Source of the DNA: JALYOC01 sp036675345
GTDB lineage: Bacteria > Myxococcota > Myxococcia > Myxococcales > Myxococcaceae
NCBI GenBank assembly: GCA_036675345.1
Contig: JAKFFE010000040.1
Span: 22,730-86,729, forward strand
DNA: 64,000 bases
Direction: 5' to 3'
Shown here: positions 8,763-17,640 of the stretch, one piece after another
How positions within the stretch are numbered: the first letter of the stretch is position 1
Layout: every line of letters starts with the position of its first letter
Program-made: the position numbers and the translations under genes
Notes under the pieces: model-generated
The model's input: the letters and a program-made list of their open reading frames with translations, nothing else
Told to the model about the DNA's origin: nothing
The model's database searches: none

Positions 8763-9848
8763 TCAGGGGCCGAACAGCGCGCGGATCACCTGCTGCTGCG
8801 CGGGGCTGGGGTCCGCCGGATCAAAGGCCAGCTCCAGCAGGCGGTTCTGGGGATCGCGGTCGCGGGGCGCACTCAGTCCCACCGGCAGCTCCACCCGACC
8901 CGCGGCGTTCCCTCGCATCAGCCCCAGCATCTCCTGGCGCACCGAGGGCTCTTCCAGGGTCGCCACCGCCAGCTCCAGCTTCCCCTCCCCGGCCAGCGCG
9001 GCGCGCTCCACCAGCGTCTGGCAGATCAGGTTCACCACCGTGGCCAGGGCACGGCCATTCTCCGGGGGGTGCCGGTCGATCAGCACATCGGGAAGGCCGA
9101 ACTTGGCCATCCCATAGGTCACCGTGCGCTGGCCGCCGGGCACCGGGTGGGTCTGGATGGAGATGTTCAGGGGAACCAGCGGCAGCGTCGGTCCCCAGCT
9201 GTCGATGCGGCGCTGCTTCCACTCCCGCAGGCTGAAGTACTCGCGGGTCTCGCCATCGAAGAGGACCGCCCGGGCGGGCGCCCCCAGTGCGTGGGCGATC
9301 CGGTGGGCGCGGCGGACCTGATCGAAGGAGGACCCGGGCAGCAGGTGGAACTCCAGGATCAGCACCTTGCGGACCTTGGTCAGCGCCACGCGGGTGTTGT
9401 GGTCCAGGTCGCGACCAAAGAGGGTCACCTCGTTGAAGGACAGCCCCTCCAGCCGGGCCTCGGAGACGTACACGCTGGGAGGAGCGACCTCCGTCTCCGG
9501 GCGGGTCACCACCTTCAGCTGCGGAAACTCGCGCTGGACCAGCCGGCGCAGGGCCGCCTCCGGACGGCGCAGCGGCTCCTTGAGGGTCAACAGCGCCACC
9601 TGGAACGCCACCTCCTGTTCCCGCAGCGGCCCCGCCGGATAGGGCTGGAGCAGCCGGGTGGACCCGCCGTCGGTCGCCGGTCCGGACGGAGCCACGGCTG
9701 GAGCATCCTCGGAGGGGACGCCGGCGTCGACCCTCGGCGCCACCAGCGGCGGGGTCACCGGGCTGGTGCCCAGCGAGTAGATGGACAGCGCCGCGATCAC
9801 CGCGACCAGCAGCAGCGCGAAGAGTGCCCAGCGGAGCCAAGGCTTCAT
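8763..9848 (-). CDS. Membrane-anchored protein of unknown function, 361 aa
   Basis: The protein begins MKPWLRWALFALLLVAVIAAL, a signal anchor, followed by a Pro/Ala/Asp-rich linker (residues 30-65) and a large extracytoplasmic or periplasmic domain. Blocks such as HRIAHALGAPARAVLFDGET, SLREWKQRR and YGMAKFGLPDVLID give it a recognisable but unassigned character, faintly like DUF4261-type proteins. I would not assign it. The ATG at 9848 is preferred over an upstream frame extension because AAAGG lies upstream and the extension would put charged residues before the anchor. It starts divergently from the DUF2071 gene. Confidence 0.7.
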   Translation of the reverse strand: MKPWLRWALFALLLVAVIAALSIYSLGTSPVTPPLVAPRVDAGVPSEDAPAVAPSGPATDGGSTRLLQPYPAGPLREQEVAFQVALLTLKEPLRRPEAALRRLVQREFPQLKVVTRPETEVAPPSVYVSEARLEGLSFNEVTLFGRDLDHNTRVALTKVRKVLILEFHLLPGSSFDQVRRAHRIAHALGAPARAVLFDGETREYFSLREWKQRRIDSWGPTLPLVPLNISIQTHPVPGGQRTVTYGMAKFGLPDVLIDRHPPENGRALATVVNLICQTLVERAALAGEGKLELAVATLEEPSVRQEMLGLMRGNAAGRVELPVGLSAPRDRDPQNRLLELAFDPADPSPAQQQVIRALFGP

Positions 9849-9915
9849 GAGGCCTTTGTAAGCACCCCCTTTCCGGGCGGCTCGACTTTGCGGGCGCAAG
9901 TGGTGTGCTCTGAGC

Positions 9916-10668
9916 ATGAGCGACCGGATTGACCGGATCACCCCCTGCCGGCGCCCGCCCGGGTTCGCGCTGATGCATCAGCAGTGGCGGAAGCTGGCCT
10001 TCCTCCACTGGGAGGTCCCGGTGGAGGCGCTGCGCGCGGTGGTGCCGCTTCCGCTGAGCATCGACACCTTCGAGGGGAGGGCCTACCTGGGGCTGGTCCC
10101 CTTCACCATCCGGGGCATCCGGCCCCCCCTGCTGCCTCCGCTGCCCTGGCTCTCCGGGTTCCACGAGGTGAACGTCCGCACCTATGTGCACCTGTACGGC
10201 CAGGATCCGGGGGTGTTCTTCTTCAGCCTGGACGCGGCCCGACTGCTGGCGGTGTGGGGCGCGCGCTGGACCTACCGGCTGCCCTACTTCCACGCCCAGA
10301 TGGACTTCCAGAGCGCCGGAGCCGAGCACACCTTCCGTTCGGTCCGGCGACACCATCCCTCCGCCCGCTGCGCGCTGCAGTGGACCGTGCACCCCGGCCC
10401 CCCGCGCACCGCGTCCCCGGGCAGCCTCGACCACTTCCTGCTGGAGCGGTACCTGCTCTACGCCGAGAAGAACGGGCGCTTGAGCCGGGCCCAGGTCCAC
10501 CATCTCCCCTACCCGATCCAGGAGGCCACCGTGGCGCCGGTCCAGGAGGGGCTGATCGCCGCGGCGGGGCTGGTCCGCCCCGAGCGTCCGCCGGAGCTGA
10601 TCCACGCCTCCGCCGGCGTGGACGTGGAGGTCTTCGCTCCGGAGTTCCTGCCTACTTCTGCAGGTTGA
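9916..10668 (+). CDS. DUF2071 (YqjF-like) protein
   Basis: This 250-residue protein contains signature blocks of DUF2071: ALMHQQWRKLAFLHWEVP, VPLPLSIDTFEGRAYLGLVPF, GFHEVNVRTYVH, GVFFFSLDA and LPYFHAQM, ending with LIHASAGVDVEVF. The fold is related to acetoacetate decarboxylase, but the catalytic function of the family is not established. The gene ends 17 bases inside the 3' end of the convergent coiled-coil gene, so the two transcripts overlap. It is probably a single-gene unit with a promoter in the 67-base divergent gap. Confidence 0.85.
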   Translation: MSDRIDRITPCRRPPGFALMHQQWRKLAFLHWEVPVEALRAVVPLPLSIDTFEGRAYLGLVPFTIRGIRPPLLPPLPWLSGFHEVNVRTYVHLYGQDPGVFFFSLDAARLLAVWGARWTYRLPYFHAQMDFQSAGAEHTFRSVRRHHPSARCALQWTVHPGPPRTASPGSLDHFLLERYLLYAEKNGRLSRAQVHHLPYPIQEATVAPVQEGLIAAAGLVRPERPPELIHASAGVDVEVFAPEFLPTSAG

Positions 10669-13600
10669 GCGTCTCCTCCAGCTCGCGGGCGCGCTTCTCT
10701 GCCGACGCCGCCGCCTCCAGGGCCCGCTGCTTGGCGGACTCCTCGCGCTGCAGGTCCGCCTGGCGCTCCATCAGGGAGGAGAGCAGCTGCGCCGACTCGG
10801 AGCGGGCCAGCTGCAGCTCGCCCTCCAGGGACTGCAGCCGCGAAGCGGACTCTCCGGCCCCGGCTGCCTGCTGCAGCCGCTCGCGCAGGGTCTCCACCTC
10901 CGCGGTCTTGGCCTGCAGCGCCCCCTCCAGCTCGGCCGCGTGGCGCAGGGCCTCGGCCGGGTTGGGAGTCACCGGGGTGGCGCTCAGGGCCTCCAGCTTC
11001 TCCCGCAGCGCCTGCGCCTCCCGGGCGTTGGCGATGTTCTCGGTGGCGGTGGTCTCGTAGCGCTGGCGGAGCTCGACGGCGAAGCCCTGGGCGTCCGCCA
11101 GCTGCTCACGCAACTGCGCCAGCTCCTCGTCCCGCTCGGCCCGCAGCCGCGTGGCGGCCATCGCGGTCAGTTCCGAATCCCGGGCGGCCAACTGGCGGCG
11201 GACCTCCTCGGTCTCGGCGCGGGTCTCCCCCAGCGTCTGCTCCACCCGGTCCAGCTGGGTTTCCAGCTCGGTGGCCCGGGCCTGGGCCTCCTTCTCCCGG
11301 TCCTCCACGCCGGCCAGCGCGACCTGGGCGGCTCCCCGGACCGACTTCAGCTCGGCTTCCGCCTGCTGCTGCTGCGCCCGCGCCTGGGAGATCGCCTCCT
11401 CCAGCTCCGAGCCCTCCTCATTGGCGTCGATGAGCTCGCTCTCCAGTCCGGCGGTCCGGCGCTGAAGCTGGGTCAGCTCTGCGCGCAGCTCGGTCACCGA
11501 GGCGTTGGCCTGGTCGGCCGCGGTCGACAGCTCGGAGATCCGGGCCAGGTGGGTATCGCGAACCTCTCCCACCGCGGCCAGCGCGGTCTCCAGCTCCTCC
11601 ACCCGGGCGGTGTGGTCGTCTTCCTTCTGGCTCTGCTGCTCCAGCAGGGACTGCAGCTCGGTGACCCGGGCCTCCAGCGTCTGGGCGTCCTTCGCCCGCT
11701 GATCCTGGGCGGCGGTCACCTCGTCCAGCGACTCCTGCAGATGTGCGGCGGTGGCCTTCTGGTCGTCCAGCGCGGCCGCGGCGTCATCGAGGGCGCCTTG
11801 CAGCTCCAGCAGTCTGGCCTCCTGCTCCTCACCCTTGCGCACCGCGGCGTTCAGCTGCGACTCCAGCGACGCGGCGTGCTGCTTGCGGGCGTCCCCGGTG
11901 CGGCTGGACTCCGCCAGCTCCGCCGCCAGCGCCGCGATCCGCCCCTTGTGCCCTTCCAGCGAGCGCGAGGCCTCGCCCAGCTGGGACTCCATCGCCACCA
12001 ACCGGGCCATGGCCTCGGTCAACCGCGAACCGCTGTCGGAGTGCTCGGCGCTGACCACCGCCAACAGCGCCTCCTGCTCCTCCTTCGACTCCCGGGCAGC
12101 GCGGAGCTCCAGCTCGAGGGCGGCCACCCGCTCCTCGAAGAGCCGCTTGGACTCCCCGCTCTCGGCCTGCAGCGTGCCGATGGCCTGCTGCCGCTCCGAG
12201 GCCAGGGCCGTGGCCTCGGCCAGCGCCGACTCCAGCTCACCCACCTGCTGGTCGCGCGCGGAGCCCCCGGCGCGAGCGTCTGCCAGGGACGACTCCAGCT
12301 CGGCGATCCGCTGATCCCGCGCAGCGCCCGCCGCGAGGGCCGCTTCCAGCGCGGAGTTCAGCTCGTCAGCCCGCTGCTCGACTGCCGCCACGGCGCTGCG
12401 AGCCTCGGCCAGCGAGGACTCCAGCTGACCGGCGCGCTGAGCGCTCGCTGCTCCGTCCGCGCGAGCCTTCTCCAGCGCGGACTCCAGCTCATTCACCCGC
12501 TGGTCGCGCGAGGCACTGCCGGCGCGGGTCTCCGCCAGCGCGGACTCCAGCTCGCCAATTCTCGCGGCGCTCGCGGCACCACCGACGCGAGCCTCCTCCA
12601 GCGCGGACTCCAGCTCCGAAACCCGGTGCTCTCGTGCCGCACCACCGACGCGAGCCTCTTCCAGCGCGGACTCCAGCTCCGAAACCCGCTCCTCGCGCGC
12701 GCCACTGCCGGCGCGGGTCTCCGCCAGCGCGGACTCCAGCTCGCCAATTCTCGCGGCGCTCGCGGCACCACCGACGCGGGCCTCCGCCAGCGCGGACTCC
12801 AGCTCGCCAACTCGCGTAGCGCTCGCGGCACTTCTGGCGCGGGCCTCCTCCAGCGCGGACTCCAATTCCGAAACCCGCTCCTCGCGCGCGGCACTGCTGG
12901 CGCGAGCCTCCGCCAGCGCGGACTCCAGCTCTACGGCTCGCCGGTCGCTCGCTGCGATGCGGGCACTCGCCTGCTCCAGCGCGGACTCCAGCTCGCCAAT
13001 TCTCGCGGCGCCCGCCACACCGCCGACGCGGGCCTCTTCCAGCGCAGACTCCAGCTCCGAAACCCGCTGCTCGCGCGCGGCCCCGCCGACGCGGGCCTCC
13101 TCCAGCGCGGACTCCAGCTCCGAGACGCGCTGCTCCCGTGCCGCCCCCCCCGCGCCGGCCTCCTCCAGCGCGGACTCCAGCTCCGACACCCGCTGGGCGT
13201 TCCGTGCGCTCTCGGTGCGTGCCGTCTCCAGCGCAACCGCCAGCTCGCCGGTCTGGGCCTGGCGCTCGCCGGCGGCCTGGGTCGCCGCGGACAGCGACGC
13301 CTCCAGCCGCTCGAGCTGCTCGTCTCGTTCCTTGCCCGCGGTCTCCAGCGCCAGCTCGAGGCGGGTGATCCGCTGCCTTTCCGTGGAGGCCCGCTCCCGG
13401 GTCTCCTCCAGCTGGGCCTTCATTGCCGCCAGCTGGATCGCCTGCTCGCGCGCCGAGGCCAGCTCCTCCTCCAGCCTCGACCTCCGGGCCGCATCCCCTT
13501 CCAGTTGCTTCTGCTGGGCGGCGATGGTGTGCGCCGCCTCCGACAGCCGCTGCGCCAGGCGGGCGCGCTCCTCCTCGCCCTGCAGACTGGTGGCACGGGT

Positions 13601-14845
13601 GACCTGGAGCGTCTGTTCCGCCGAGGCCAGCTCCTGCTGCAGCCGGGAAAGCTCCTGAGCGCTGCGTTCGGCCCGCTCCTCGGCGATCGAGGCGCGGGTC
13701 ACGCTCTCCTGGGTCCTGTTCTCCAGGCTGGCCAGCCGCTCCAGGACGTCGGCCTCCTTGGCGGAGAGCCGCTCCTCCAGCTCGGTGGTCTTGGCGCTGA
13801 AGCGCTCCTCGGCGTCGGTGGCCCGGGCGCGCCACAGCTCCAGCTCCTCGCCCGCCTCCGGCCGCAGCCGCAGCGCCTCCAGCGCGGTCGCCAGCTCGGT
13901 GTGCGCCGCGTCCTTCTCGCCCTGTACCGCGACCAACTCCGCGCGCAGCCGCTCCAGCTCTTCCCCGCCGCCACCGCGCGCGATCCTCGCCTTGAGGCTG
14001 TCCCGCTCCGCCAGCGCCTGGGCCAGCAACAGCTCCGCCCGCTGCGCCTCTTCGATCGCCGCCTGGGTCCGGGCCTCCAGCTCGCGGACCCGGTCCTCCT
14101 CCAGGTCCAGGTTCAGGTCCGCGGCGATCTGCTTCACCGGCGCGCTGGCCCGGTCCTCTCCCTCCACCAGGCTGCGCACCAACCGCGACGGCAGGGTGGT
14201 CAGCGCCGAGGTGTCCAGGTTCGCCGGCCGTGGCCCGCACAGATAGATCCGGTACGCCGGCGGGCTGGGATCGGACAGCGACTCGTCCAGGGCGGTGGCC
14301 ACCTCGCCTTCGATCTGGGGAACGATCGAATAGGCCACGAAGGCGGTCTGGGTGGCGACCTCCACCGAGGAGAAGGTCTTGCGCAGCAGCTCCTCCAGCT
14401 GCGCGGCGTCCGCGGTGGAGACCGGCTCGTCCACCGGCTCGAAGCTGGGCCCTGCCGAGTCCCGCACCACCACCACCAGCCGGCCCTTGCCGGACAGCTG
14501 GCGCTTGAGCTGCTCCAGGCGCCTGGGCTCGCGCAGCAAGGAGGCGGACTGGTGCAGCATCACCAGATCGAAGGACCCGTCCTTCAGCTCGCGGTAGTCC
14601 CCGGCAAGCAGCTCCACCGCCTCGTCGTCGAGTCCTTCGGCGTGGGAGAGGCGCTGGACCGCGGCGGGGTCGTCGTCCACCGAGAGCACCCGGACCGCGC
14701 CCCGCTCACGCAGGAAGCGGACGCTGCGGCCGCCGGTGGCGACCAGGGCGCCAATCTCCAGCACCCGGGTGTCGGGGACCAGGGACTCCAGGAATACGTA
14801 GCGCGGGAGGATCTCGCCGTCACCGGATCTGTTCGAAGCGTCCAT
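10652..14845 (-). CDS. Giant coiled-coil protein with N-terminal methyltransferase-like domain and 21-residue tandem repeats
   Basis: This 1397-residue protein has a Rossmann-like N-terminus (about residues 1-160: TRVLEIGALVATGGRS, VRVLSVDDDPAAVQRLS, FDLVMLHQSASLL) resembling class I SAM methyltransferases, but the glycine loop lacks GxGxG and may not bind SAM. Residues from about 250 to the C-terminus are almost continuous heptad coiled coil rich in Glu, Ala, Leu, Arg and Gln, with no membrane segment. Sixteen consecutive 21-residue repeats beginning RVSELESALEEA sit in the middle. The architecture (small globular head plus very long coil) recalls myxobacterial polar motility scaffolds such as FrzS and AglZ, whose heads are receiver-like. 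That comparison is structural inference only. The ATG at 14845 is chosen because the upstream extension is low-complexity. Confidence 0.85.
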   Translation of the reverse strand: MDASNRSGDGEILPRYVFLESLVPDTRVLEIGALVATGGRSVRFLRERGAVRVLSVDDDPAAVQRLSHAEGLDDEAVELLAGDYRELKDGSFDLVMLHQSASLLREPRRLEQLKRQLSGKGRLVVVVRDSAGPSFEPVDEPVSTADAAQLEELLRKTFSSVEVATQTAFVAYSIVPQIEGEVATALDESLSDPSPPAYRIYLCGPRPANLDTSALTTLPSRLVRSLVEGEDRASAPVKQIAADLNLDLEEDRVRELEARTQAAIEEAQRAELLLAQALAERDSLKARIARGGGGEELERLRAELVAVQGEKDAAHTELATALEALRLRPEAGEELELWRARATDAEERFSAKTTELEERLSAKEADVLERLASLENRTQESVTRASIAEERAERSAQELSRLQQELASAEQTLQVTRATSLQGEEERARLAQRLSEAAHTIAAQQKQLEGDAARRSRLEEELASAREQAIQLAAMKAQLEETRERASTERQRITRLELALETAGKERDEQLERLEASLSAATQAAGERQAQTGELAVALETARTESARNAQRVSELESALEEAGAGGAAREQRVSELESALEEARVGGAAREQRVSELESALEEARVGGVAGAARIGELESALEQASARIAASDRRAVELESALAEARASSAAREERVSELESALEEARARSAASATRVGELESALAEARVGGAASAARIGELESALAETRAGSGAREERVSELESALEEARVGGAAREHRVSELESALEEARVGGAASAARIGELESALAETRAGSASRDQRVNELESALEKARADGAASAQRAGQLESSLAEARSAVAAVEQRADELNSALEAALAAGAARDQRIAELESSLADARAGGSARDQQVGELESALAEATALASERQQAIGTLQAESGESKRLFEERVAALELELRAARESKEEQEALLAVVSAEHSDSGSRLTEAMARLVAMESQLGEASRSLEGHKGRIAALAAELAESSRTGDARKQHAASLESQLNAAVRKGEEQEARLLELQGALDDAAAALDDQKATAAHLQESLDEVTAAQDQRAKDAQTLEARVTELQSLLEQQSQKEDDHTARVEELETALAAVGEVRDTHLARISELSTAADQANASVTELRAELTQLQRRTAGLESELIDANEEGSELEEAISQARAQQQQAEAELKSVRGAAQVALAGVEDREKEAQARATELETQLDRVEQTLGETRAETEEVRRQLAARDSELTAMAATRLRAERDEELAQLREQLADAQGFAVELRQRYETTATENIANAREAQALREKLEALSATPVTPNPAEALRHAAELEGALQAKTAEVETLRERLQQAAGAGESASRLQSLEGELQLARSESAQLLSSLMERQADLQREESAKQRALEAAASAEKRARELEETLNLQK
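12185..13192 (-). repeat. Sixteen in-frame tandem repeats of 63 bp (21 aa) in the coiled-coil gene
   Basis: Starting from the R codon at 13190-13192 and reading leftward, sixteen units of exactly 63 bp fill 1008 bp to 12185. Each unit begins with a version of RVSELESALEEA (variants RIGELESALAET, RAVELESALAEA, QVGELESALAEA) and spans three heptads. The phase is never broken, so all units keep the coil register. Units differ most in their last nine residues. Confidence 0.9.
12514..12589 (-). repeat. 76-bp perfect direct repeat, copy 1 (copy 2 at 12703-12778)
   Basis: These 76 bases recur without a mismatch at 12703-12778, an offset of 189 bp or three repeat units, inside the 63-bp tandem array. 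Perfect identity, including third codon positions, suggests a recent three-unit duplication or gene conversion. Confidence 0.85.
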
Positions 14846-14935
14846 CTCGGAGGCGGTTATACCCCTCCCCGCGCCTCGGCATGACCCGCGTCCACAGGCT
14901 TGCCTGCCCGCTACCGGGCCCACATCTGCCCACCT

Positions 14936-16678
14936 TCAGGGGCCGGCTTGCTGGAGGAACTGCTGCAGCAGCTCCAGGGTCTCCGGGGGAATCGAGCTGC
15001 CCCCCACGCTCTTCAACAGCGCGCCCAGATCCGCGGTGCCCAGATCCTCGTCCCCATGCGCCTCGGACAGCCACCGCTGGCGCAGCCGGCGCAGGGCACC
15101 CGCGTGCTTCGGGTTCAGCCGGGCCAGGGTCCCGGTGTACGAGTCTGCAACGGCCCAGCGGTGGCGGTACTCCTGCACATAGGCCTTCATCCCCGCGAAG
15201 TAGGCCTTGTCCCCCAGCAGCCGGCGCTCCGCGTCGTGCAGCAGCGGCGCCTTTCCGTAGACCAGGGCCCCGTACTCCAGCTCGCCGCCAAAGGCAGAGG
15301 TGGGACGGTCCGCGGGGCCGTCCCGGCCTCCGCCCATCCGGAAGAATTGATACGCGGTCACCAGCTGGGACTGGCGCACCGCCTCCGCCGCCTCCGCCCC
15401 GCGGGTCCACTCCAGCACCAGCAAGGCGGCGTGCTGCGCCAGCGCCTCATCCACCGCCGGGTGCTGGACCGGATCCGATCCCACCAGCGCGGCGAAGTAC
15501 TGGTGCGCCACCTCGTGGGCCACGGTGAACTCCAGCGTCTGCCGCATCATCCCGCTCAGGTCGGGGAAGGCCAGGTTCCCCAGCCCCTGCGCGGCCAGGG
15601 TGTCCTGGACCTGCTGCAGCGCCGCAGCCGCCGGAGAGCCCCCCGGAGTGGCGGCCTGATAGAGGGCCCGGGAGATTGTCACCAGGCCCGGGAACTCCAT
15701 CCCTCCCGCGCCGCCATCCAGGGGCGCCTCCACCACCCGGAACACCTTCCAGGGCAGCGGACCCAGCCGCTGCTCCAGCGCGCCCAGCGCGTCCACCGCC
15801 ATCCCCAACGCCTGCTTGCCGGCCGCCCGGTGCGACGCGGAGAAGTGGCTCTCCACGGTGATCGTCCCCGCCTGCGCGGTGAGCTGTTCGAACCCGCGCA
15901 CCGCCAGCACCGGGAAGTCCCGCACCGCGGCGGCGCCAAAGGAGAAGCGGGTCTTGCCGGTGCGGTCCGGGACCTCGCCCAGCGCCACGCCGGTGGCCAG
16001 CGCCCGCCAGGAGGCAGGCACCGAGATCGACACCAGATAGTTGGCCGGAAGGTACAGGCCCAGATCTCCGATCCCGGTGGGGCCGGCGAACGGGGTGCCT
16101 TGCGCATCCCTGGGCACCAGGCCGGGGAAGACCCCCGCCAGGCTGATCACGTCCGCCGCTGCGGAGAACGCGCCGTGGTCTCCGCGCTGGCTCCCTCCTC
16201 CGGAGAGCAACCCTGTCAGGGTTCCCGAGGACCCGGCCGCCCGCGGCACCCGGGCCTCCAGTTCGAAGCGGACCGTGACCTCTTCCCCCGCGGGGACCGG
16301 TTGGGCGGGAATCACCCGGAACAGGGTCGGCTCGGGTTGCTCCACCCTGGCCGGCTGCCCGTTGACCTGGACCTCGTGGAGGGTCAGCGCCCGGGCGGAG
16401 GCGGCGTTGGGGGTGGCGCGGAGGAGGAGCTCGGTCAGCCCGCCGGGTCCGGCGAACAGCCGCAGCCGGACGCGGCCCTGCACGGTGCGCCCCTCGGGAT
16501 CGACCTCCAGCTCCGCCAGGTACAGGGGAAGCCGCTCCAGCGGGCCCAACGCCTCGGTGGCGCGCTCCCTCTCTCCGTCCCGCAGGTGCATCAAGGACAG
16601 CTGCACCTCCGGGGGCGCCGAGGCCCAGGCCGGGACCGCCCACCACAGACCCAGCAGCAGCAGGCAGCAGGTGCGCAC
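14936..16678 (-). CDS. Secreted M1-type (gluzincin) metallopeptidase
   Basis: This 580-residue protein has a signal peptide (MRTCCLLLLGLWWAVPAWASA) and an N-terminal beta-rich domain of the aminopeptidase N type. The catalytic domain carries HEVAH at about residues 386-390, followed after exactly 18 residues by Glu in VDEALAQH, the HExxH-x18-E zinc site of M1 and related gluzincins. GGMEFPGLVTI precedes it, in the place of the GAMEN substrate loop (here GGMEF). The GTG at 16678 is preferred because AGGTGG lies five bases upstream; a GTG at 16687 is possible. It follows the PEGA gene by 17 bases. The product is probably a periplasmic or secreted peptidase. Confidence 0.85.
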   Translation of the reverse strand: MRTCCLLLLGLWWAVPAWASAPPEVQLSLMHLRDGERERATEALGPLERLPLYLAELEVDPEGRTVQGRVRLRLFAGPGGLTELLLRATPNAASARALTLHEVQVNGQPARVEQPEPTLFRVIPAQPVPAGEEVTVRFELEARVPRAAGSSGTLTGLLSGGGSQRGDHGAFSAAADVISLAGVFPGLVPRDAQGTPFAGPTGIGDLGLYLPANYLVSISVPASWRALATGVALGEVPDRTGKTRFSFGAAAVRDFPVLAVRGFEQLTAQAGTITVESHFSASHRAAGKQALGMAVDALGALEQRLGPLPWKVFRVVEAPLDGGAGGMEFPGLVTISRALYQAATPGGSPAAAALQQVQDTLAAQGLGNLAFPDLSGMMRQTLEFTVAHEVAHQYFAALVGSDPVQHPAVDEALAQHAALLVLEWTRGAEAAEAVRQSQLVTAYQFFRMGGGRDGPADRPTSAFGGELEYGALVYGKAPLLHDAERRLLGDKAYFAGMKAYVQEYRHRWAVADSYTGTLARLNPKHAGALRRLRQRWLSEAHGDEDLGTADLGALLKSVGGSSIPPETLELLQQFLQQAGP

Positions 16679-16695
16679 GCAGGCCACCTGGAGGC

Positions 16696-17628
16696 CTAGA
16701 AGGCCAGCTTGGGAGCGAACATCACCGTCCGGCGGGAAGTCCGGACCCCGTTGAGGACCGCGTCGCAGGTCCGGCCACAGACGTCCTCCGGGCTCAGCGC
16801 CGAAGGCTGGCTGGAGACCGCGGCGTAGGTGCCGCCGCCCACCGCCGCCGCCACCACCGCCGCCCCGGCCCACACGTACCACTGGCCGTACCAGGGGGTG
16901 GGGTTCTGGCTCAGCTGCGCGGTCGGAGGCACCACGGTGGCGTCCGGATTCACCGAGGCCACCGGCCGCGGCCGCTCCGGACGATCCGGCGCCAGCACCG
17001 GGCTCAGCTGCGGAGCGAGGGTGTAGTCCTTCCCCGCGCGGACGCTGAGCCGGGAGAGCTCCACCGAGTAGCCGGCCTTGGTGACCCGGATCTCATAGGA
17101 GCCGGGCTTGAGCAGCAGATCCTTGATCGGCGAGCGGCCGACCAGCTTGGCGTCCACGAAGACCTCCGCGGCCGGGACGTTGGGTTGGACCGCCAGCACG
17201 CCGCTGTGGGGGAACAGCGACACGGTGACTGTCTCCCGCCCCCCATCCGGCACGCTGACCATCCCCTGGAAGTCGTTGAAGCCCAGCCGCTTGACCTGGA
17301 GCCGGTGCTCTCCGGGGGTGACCTCGATCGCCCGCCCGTTGACCGGCCCCACCTCCTTGCCGTCGATGAACAGCCGGGCGCCCTGCAGCGGCTCCGCCAG
17401 CGACACCACCAGCTCGGTCGGCTCCTCCAGGGGAGAGACCAGCTCGTCGATCGGCAGGTCCGCCTTGGGGGCCGGCTTCTTCTTCTTCTTGGGCCGGGAC
17501 GGAGTCCGGGTCTCGCCCGGGGTCAGCGGCGCCAGCAGGTCGTCTTCGAATTCGTCCTGGGCGGCGGCCGCAACCGGGACCGTCAGCGCAGCGACCAGGA
17601 GGCTGGTGAGCAGGGTTCGGAGCGCCAT
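16696..17628 (-). CDS. PEGA-domain protein with signal peptide and C-terminal membrane segment
   Basis: This 310-residue protein starts with a cleavable signal peptide (TLLTSLLVAALTVPVAAAA). A Lys/Pro-rich linker (RPKKKKKPAPK) leads to two PEGA-like beta domains: GARLFIDGKEVGP with EVTPGEHRLQVKRLGF, and AEVFVDAKLVGRSP with LKPGSYEIRVTKAGYSVE. A Pro-rich stretch and a membrane segment (YVWAGAAVVAAAVGGGTYAAV) follow near the end. PEGA domains are common in surface and kinase proteins of myxobacteria and are thought to mediate protein or glycan contact. It lies between the M15 and M1 peptidases with gaps of 12 and 17 bases, so the three are probably one operon. Confidence 0.8.
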   Translation of the reverse strand: MALRTLLTSLLVAALTVPVAAAAQDEFEDDLLAPLTPGETRTPSRPKKKKKPAPKADLPIDELVSPLEEPTELVVSLAEPLQGARLFIDGKEVGPVNGRAIEVTPGEHRLQVKRLGFNDFQGMVSVPDGGRETVTVSLFPHSGVLAVQPNVPAAEVFVDAKLVGRSPIKDLLLKPGSYEIRVTKAGYSVELSRLSVRAGKDYTLAPQLSPVLAPDRPERPRPVASVNPDATVVPPTAQLSQNPTPWYGQWYVWAGAAVVAAAVGGGTYAAVSSQPSALSPEDVCGRTCDAVLNGVRTSRRTVMFAPKLAF

Positions 17629-17640
17629 CACCCCGGCAGG

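Noticed and set aside
12185..13192. Regularly spaced repeats resembling a CRISPR array
   Set aside because: The units are contiguous, without spacers, exactly 63 bp and in frame with a coiled-coil protein. No cas gene is present.
10940..14884. A 1314-residue open frame on the plus strand opposite the coiled-coil gene
   Set aside because: It is the antisense shadow of a GC-rich repetitive gene, rich in Gln, Leu, Gly and Arg with no domain pattern. The minus-strand frame has clear heptads and a domain.
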